The position numbers and the translations under genes are program-made. From contig CAZKUN010000303.1 in NCBI GenBank assembly GCA_964555935.1, positions 1 through 10,060 of the forward strand: a stretch of DNA of 10,060 nt, given 5' to 3'. The notes under the pieces were generated by a model. That model made no database searches, was not told the DNA's origin, and worked only from the letters and a program-made list of their open reading frames with translations. Numbering within the stretch: position 1 is the first letter of the stretch; each line of letters starts with the position of its first letter. The DNA comes from CAZKUN01 sp964555935. Lineage in GTDB: Bacteria; Armatimonadota; Zipacnadia; Zipacnadales; VGFC01. Shown here one piece after another: positions 7,352-10,060 of this stretch.

Positions 7352-8051
7352 TCAGGCCGCGCGCCTCTCGTAGCACGTATCTGGGCGCGTCGTCCCATGG
7401 GAACGCGTTTACGATCCGCTGAGCCGTCCACTCGGCAGTCGGGTGGTAAGTCACGCCGAAGTGCACGATGCGCCGCCGGTGATGGGCCAGCACGATCAAC
7501 ACGAAGAGCGCCTCGAAGCGGACCGTCGGCACCACGAAGAAGTCGATAGAGACCAGGTCTCGCGCGTGGCTCTCCGGGAACGCCCGCCAGGTAGGCGATG
7601 GCGGCCTACGCTTCCGGACCATGTACTTCTCCACCGTGGACTTCGCCACGACAATGCCGACCTTCTCCAGTTCCCCGACGATTCTCGGTGACTCCCAACG
7701 CGGATTCGCCTTCGATGTCTTCCGGATCAGTTGTCGGGTCTTCGATGACGTCGACGGGCGGCCCGGATTCGTCTTCCCACTGAGCCGCGCCCAGTGATCC
7801 CTAAAGCGCTTCCGTTGCCAGGCAATGACGGTTTGCGGCTGCACAGACACCAACGCTCCGCTTCAACCTGACCAGATGCGCGCCAGCCAGGCCCAGAACA
7901 GCCGGTCCACTGGCTGGATCCGGGGAGCGGCGTCGGACCGCTGGTAGACCGTGAGCTGGTGTCGAAGGGCGATGTTCTCGAGTTGGAGCGAAGCTCGCGT
8001 GCGGAAGGCGAAGCCAACGATGGAGACCAATATGTGTGCACAGGCTCTCAC
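7352..8051 (-). pseudogene. Transposase pseudogene (integrase core), nonsense mutation plus internal deletion
   Basis: Reading on the - strand from GTG 8051, the product has an N-terminal region with LQLENIALRHQLTVYQR and DRLFWAWLARIWSG. It then meets TGA at 7863-7865 and continues in the same frame with VSVQPQTVIAWQRKRFRDHW, a basic linker, GRPS, PRIVGELEKVGI (helix-turn-helix-like) and the catalytic start DLVSIDFFVVPT (first Asp codon 7542-7544). It runs through TAEWTAQRIVNAFPW to APRYVLR. Relatives, from memory, continue RDRDAIYG with the second Asp. Here the frame instead runs into unrelated residues and stops at 7299. One frame over, the same DNA reads YERRAA-stop (TGA 7352-7354), which resembles the usual C-terminus of this family. 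So the second catalytic Asp, the Glu and about 100 residues are missing by an internal deletion. TGG to TGA explains the first lesion (relatives have W there). Not functional. Confidence 0.8.
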
Positions 8052-8136
8052 GTCGGGAGATCACATCCAGAGTCGCCGGTTGGTGGAGCGCCACCGCCCC
8101 TTCCCGGCTATCTCGTTGCGCACCTCGAAGACAGAC

Positions 8137-8167
8137 AAAGCCCGTGATCTCAGGCGACGTGGGCTTT
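8137..8167. repeat. Seven-bp inverted repeat overlapping the IS right end
   Basis: AAAGCCC (8137-8143) and GGGCTTT (8161-8167) form a seven-bp stem with a 17-base spacer. The right arm is part of the IS terminal repeat. On the - strand the arm reads GGGCTTTGTCTGTC, faintly terminator-like. Such a hairpin near an IS end can shield the transposase gene from outside transcription, but here this is only a possibility. Confidence 0.35.
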
Positions 8168-8178
8168 CGGGAGGGACA
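8155..8178 (-). repeat. IS right terminal inverted repeat
   Basis: Read on the - strand from 8178 it begins TGTCCCTCCCGAAAGCC and pairs with the left repeat at 7201-7224 (19 of 24). It lies about 100 bp upstream of the transposase start, as expected for the transposase-proximal end. Confidence 0.75.
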
Positions 8179-8354
8179 GGCCTCTGTCGGGGCTTTGGGC
8201 GGCCGATGCCCCTACGAAGATTCGACTCCGGCCGAGCCGCCCGTGGCGCGTTGCCACAGGCGGGCTACCTCCGGCGCGTCACTATCCCCGCGCACCGTCG
8301 ATGTCTAAGATCCCTTCCGGCCGACACTTCCCCGGCCCCAACCGTGCTTGGCCG
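8179..8354. other. Intergenic stretch between the IS and the lipoprotein gene, with an imperfect hairpin
   Basis: No convincing gene in 176 bp. The main structure is an imperfect hairpin at 8235-8266: AGCC/GGCT, a two-by-two internal loop, CC/GG, a bulged A8258 and GTGGC/GCCAC around loop GCGTT, 11 bp in all. It lies about 90 bp beyond the lipoprotein stop on the - strand and lacks a T-tract. It could be a weak terminator, an mRNA-stabilising element or a dispersed palindrome; I cannot choose from one copy. Confidence 0.4.
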
Positions 8355-8696
8355 CTAGTCGCCACCTTCCTCGCCCTCCGTGCGGTCGCTGATGAACTCC
8401 GCCTTCTCAGCCTCGTTGCAGAAGGCGTACGTTTGGCCCTCATAATCGAGGGTGGCCTTGACTTCCTCCACTCCGTGTTCGCCGCCCTCGGCCGCGCACA
8501 CCGCACAGACGGCCTTGTCGCCGACTTTGATGCTTCCGAGCGGCGCGCCTTGTATCTCGGCGACGTCCGCCTGGGGCTGAGGCGCGTCAACGGCCGGCTG
8601 TGGCAAGTCGGGGACGGCTCCCGTGTCGGTCGATTTGCATCCAACAAGCCCGACTGCCAGTATTATTCCCAGCACCACTATCAGCTTGGTTCGCAT
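8355..8696 (-). CDS. Small lipoprotein with YHS/TRASH-like metal-binding Cys motif
   Basis: A 113-residue protein. Residues 1-19 are a lipoprotein signal peptide ending in the lipobox LVG-C20, so the mature protein should be lipid-anchored in the envelope. A Pro/Ala/Gln-rich tether (about 22-52) leads to a small domain: C64-A-V-C67, then EVKATLDYEGQTYAFC93 and EAEKAEF101. The pattern CxxC ... Y.G.tY.FC....K..F is that of YHS/TRASH-type domains that bind metal through Cys. Only three domain Cys are present. I chose ATG 8696 because GAGGAG lies about 11 bases upstream and the signal peptide starts exactly there; upstream extension to 8825 would overlap the pump gene with Arg/Cys-rich nonsense. 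It follows the partial RND gene with a 43-bp gap on the same strand, so it is probably co-transcribed. A periplasmic metal-capture or delivery role beside the pump is inferred. Confidence 0.75.
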   Translation of the reverse strand: MRTKLIVVLGIILAVGLVGCKSTDTGAVPDLPQPAVDAPQPQADVAEIQGAPLGSIKVGDKAVCAVCAAEGGEHGVEEVKATLDYEGQTYAFCNEAEKAEFISDRTEGEEGGD

Positions 8697-8739
8697 CGTA
8701 TTCGTGTCTCCTCTGATTGGTCCATCCGGATGCTCGGGC

Positions 8740-10060
8740 TCAATGGTCGGCTTCCCGAGTCGATAGGTCCGTCTCCTCCGTCTCTCCTCTCTTGGACAGC
8801 ATCGTGTACAACGACGGCAAGACAATCAGCGTCAGCGTTGTCGCCGTGATGAGCCCACCTATGACTACCGTCGCCAGCGGCTTCTGCACCTCAGCTCCCC
8901 GTCCGGTCGAGACGGCCATGGGGAGGAAGCCGATGGCGGCCACGGCGGCGGTCATCAACACCGGGCGTAGTCGGTTCACAGCGGCGTCCTGCACGGCCTC
9001 GAGCACGGGCATGCCGCGGTCGAGGTTGTTGCGTATGTACTGGACCATCACCATGTCGGCCAGCACCGCCACGCCCGAAAGAGCGATGAAGCCGACGCCC
9101 GCGGAGATCGAGAAGGGCATGCCGCGGCAGTATAGGGCCAGGATCCCGCCGCTGATGGCGAACGGTATCCCCGTGAACACGCGCAGGGCGTCTGCGACTC
9201 GCCCGTAGGTCACGTAGAGCAAGAAGAAGATGACAACGAAAGTGATCGGCACAACGACAGCCAGTCGAGCCATGCCGTCTCGAAGATGCTCGTACTGCCC
9301 GCCCCACTCGATGTGATATCCGGACGGCAGCTTGACGCTCCGGGAGACCCGCGCCTGCGCCTCCTCCACGAAGCTCCCTAGGTCCCGACCTCGCACATTG
9401 GCTTGCACGACCACGCGGCGCTCGCCCGCCTCGCGCCCAAACTGAGTCGGGCCGTCGTAGGCCTCGATGTCCGCCACCTCCACGAGGGGCACGCGCTGCC
9501 CGTTCGGCCTGCTGATGAGAAGGCGGCGAATGTCATCCGCGTTCTCTCGGTACGGCTCAGCCAAGCGCAGCACCAAGTCGAACCGTCGCTCACCCTCGAG
9601 GACGAGGCCGACCCGCTGGCCGCCGATGCCTGTCTCGACGACCTCCTGCACGTCCGCCACGTTCAGCCCGTAGCGGGCGATCTGATCGCGCCGGATGCGG
9701 ATCCGCAGCGTCGGCAACCCCGCGGTTGTCTCCACGCTCACATCCTGCCCGCCGGGGGTGTCGCGGAGCACGTCGGCAACCTCGGTTGCCTTCACCTGGA
9801 GGATTGACATGTCGGGGCCGAATACCTTCGCGCCCACCTCCGAACGGATGCCGACGCCCTCGCTCATCTCGGTCATGCGCATCTCGATCGGCTGCGTGAA
9901 TGACAGCTTCGCGCCGGGGATCTTGCCAATCTCTGTCCGCATCTTCTCGATCAACTCAGCCTTGGTCGTCGCCGCCGTCCACTCAGAACGCGGCTTGAGC
10001 GGCACGAAGATGTCGTGCTGAGAGAGCAGCATCGGGTCGGTGGCGATGTCGGGGCGCCCG
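8740..10060 (-). CDS. CzcA-type heavy-metal RND pump, C-terminal part (gene runs off the window)
   Basis: The last 439 residues of an RND pump. The open frame continues through the window edge (GRPDIATDP precedes the first internal Met), so the start is outside. The fragment begins in the second periplasmic loop with DIFVPLKPRSEW, then PIEMRMTEMSEGVGIRSEVG and KVFG, an alignment-anchoring element of CzcA proteins. PN2/PC-type loop elements follow (VSVETTAGLPTLRIRIRR, GERRFDLVLRL), then GYHIEWGGQYEHL before TM8. TM8-TM12 carry FTGIPFAISGGILAL, GMPFSISAGVGFIALSGVAV and RLRPVLMTAAVAAIGFLPM, ending with GAEVQKPLATVVIGG and LIVLPSLYTML. In the TM10 region it reads VLADMVMV where many CzcA relatives have VLNGLVMV. 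It is clearly not a copy of the other pump in the window: these C-terminal regions differ strongly. TM4, which would help with metal specificity, lies outside. It probably forms an operon with the downstream lipoprotein. Confidence 0.93.
   Translation of the reverse strand, partial: GRPDIATDPMLLSQHDIFVPLKPRSEWTAATTKAELIEKMRTEIGKIPGAKLSFTQPIEMRMTEMSEGVGIRSEVGAKVFGPDMSILQVKATEVADVLRDTPGGQDVSVETTAGLPTLRIRIRRDQIARYGLNVADVQEVVETGIGGQRVGLVLEGERRFDLVLRLAEPYRENADDIRRLLISRPNGQRVPLVEVADIEAYDGPTQFGREAGERRVVVQANVRGRDLGSFVEEAQARVSRSVKLPSGYHIEWGGQYEHLRDGMARLAVVVPITFVVIFFLLYVTYGRVADALRVFTGIPFAISGGILALYCRGMPFSISAGVGFIALSGVAVLADMVMVQYIRNNLDRGMPVLEAVQDAAVNRLRPVLMTAAVAAIGFLPMAVSTGRGAEVQKPLATVVIGGLITATTLTLIVLPSLYTMLSKRGETEETDLSTREADH

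Larger units (their letters stand above)
7201..8178 (-). mobile_element. Insertion-sequence remnant with terminal inverted repeats (DDE/integrase-core type)
   Basis: Terminal inverted repeats at 7201-7224 and 8155-8178 match at 19 of 24 positions, with 13 of the outer 14 (TGTCCyTCCCGAAA). They bracket a broken transposase on the - strand. The TG...CA ends and integrase-core transposase suit the IS3/IS481 superfamily; I do not assign an exact family. The outer flanks (GTGGT left, GGCCT right) show no target-site duplication, so it may have decayed or one side may be rearranged. The remnant is 978 bp; by my recollection of relatives, about 0.3 kb of the transposase has been deleted internally. 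It cannot move by itself. The left end is three bases beyond the pump's terminator hairpin, in the space between two convergent operons. Confidence 0.75.

Noticed and set aside
6478..7422. 314-residue + strand frame overlapping the pump 3' end and IS
   Set aside because: Arg/Gly/Ala-rich shadow of the pump in another frame, running across the terminator and the IS end.
7863..7865. TGA as a recoded Trp or selenocysteine codon
   Set aside because: The gene has a second destroying lesion, and TGA ends at least two good genes in this window; ordinary pseudogene decay explains it.
7190..8190. Target-site duplication flanking the IS
   Set aside because: The bases outside the two inverted repeats (GTGGT and GGCCT) do not match at any length consistent with the repeat boundaries.
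7247..8255. Alternative IS ends: GGCACGCGCCA (7247-7257) against TGGCGCGTTGCC (8244-8255)
   Set aside because: Needs a one-base gap, is self-complementary GC-rich sequence and does not extend; the TGTCC repeats at 7201 and 8178 are longer and begin with a proper IS terminus.
8697..8825. Upstream extension of the lipoprotein to 8825
   Set aside because: The extension overlaps the pump gene, is Arg/Cys-rich, and destroys the signal peptide; ATG 8696 has GAGGAG upstream.
1..10060. CRISPR array, tRNA, rRNA or origin
   Set aside because: No regularly spaced identical repeats, cloverleaf or conserved RNA segments were seen anywhere in the window.

Overview
This is a GC-rich window from a Gram-negative bacterium. 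The envelope logic shows this: RND pumps, a TolC-type outer-membrane channel, a periplasmic adaptor and an SPase II lipoprotein, with good Shine-Dalgarno sites. The phylum cannot be fixed from the sequence. The content is heavy-metal efflux throughout, plus one dead insertion sequence.

Left part, + strand (about 85-7200): a four-gene tripartite efflux operon. It runs: a small secreted His/Cys-rich protein (157-579, CzcI-like by position and composition); a TolC/CzcC-type outer-membrane factor (690-1931); a periplasmic adaptor (1967-3928) that is unusually long, with His-rich ends and tandem 45-residue coiled-coil units; and a complete heavy-metal RND pump (3986-7150). A possible promoter with a 20-bp spacer lies at 85-116. 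Short hairpins sit in front of the adaptor and pump genes, and a very strong terminator-like hairpin follows the pump at 7162-7197.

Middle (7201-8178): an IS remnant with 24-bp imperfect inverted repeats (19/24 matches) starting TGTCC. Its transposase (- strand) is killed by an in-frame TGA and by an internal deletion that joins the middle of the catalytic domain, out of frame, to what looks like the original C-terminus. The left end lies 3 bp beyond the pump's terminator hairpin. A 176-bp stretch with an imperfect hairpin (8179-8354) separates the IS from the next gene.

Right part, - strand (8355-10060, running off the edge): the C-terminal part of a second, different CzcA-type RND pump, followed 43 bp downstream by a small lipoprotein with a YHS/TRASH-like Cys motif. 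The two efflux operons are convergent and meet at the IS.

Together the window reads as a metal-resistance island with two non-identical pumps, each accompanied by a small candidate metal-binding envelope protein. His-rich tails, and the absence of Met at the positions I could align to the CusA copper ligands, favour divalent cations (Zn/Co/Cd/Ni) over Cu/Ag for the left system; this is inference. No regulator is visible. I see no wholly new system; the least ordinary items are the repeat-expanded adaptor, the deletion structure of the IS and the two small accessory proteins.
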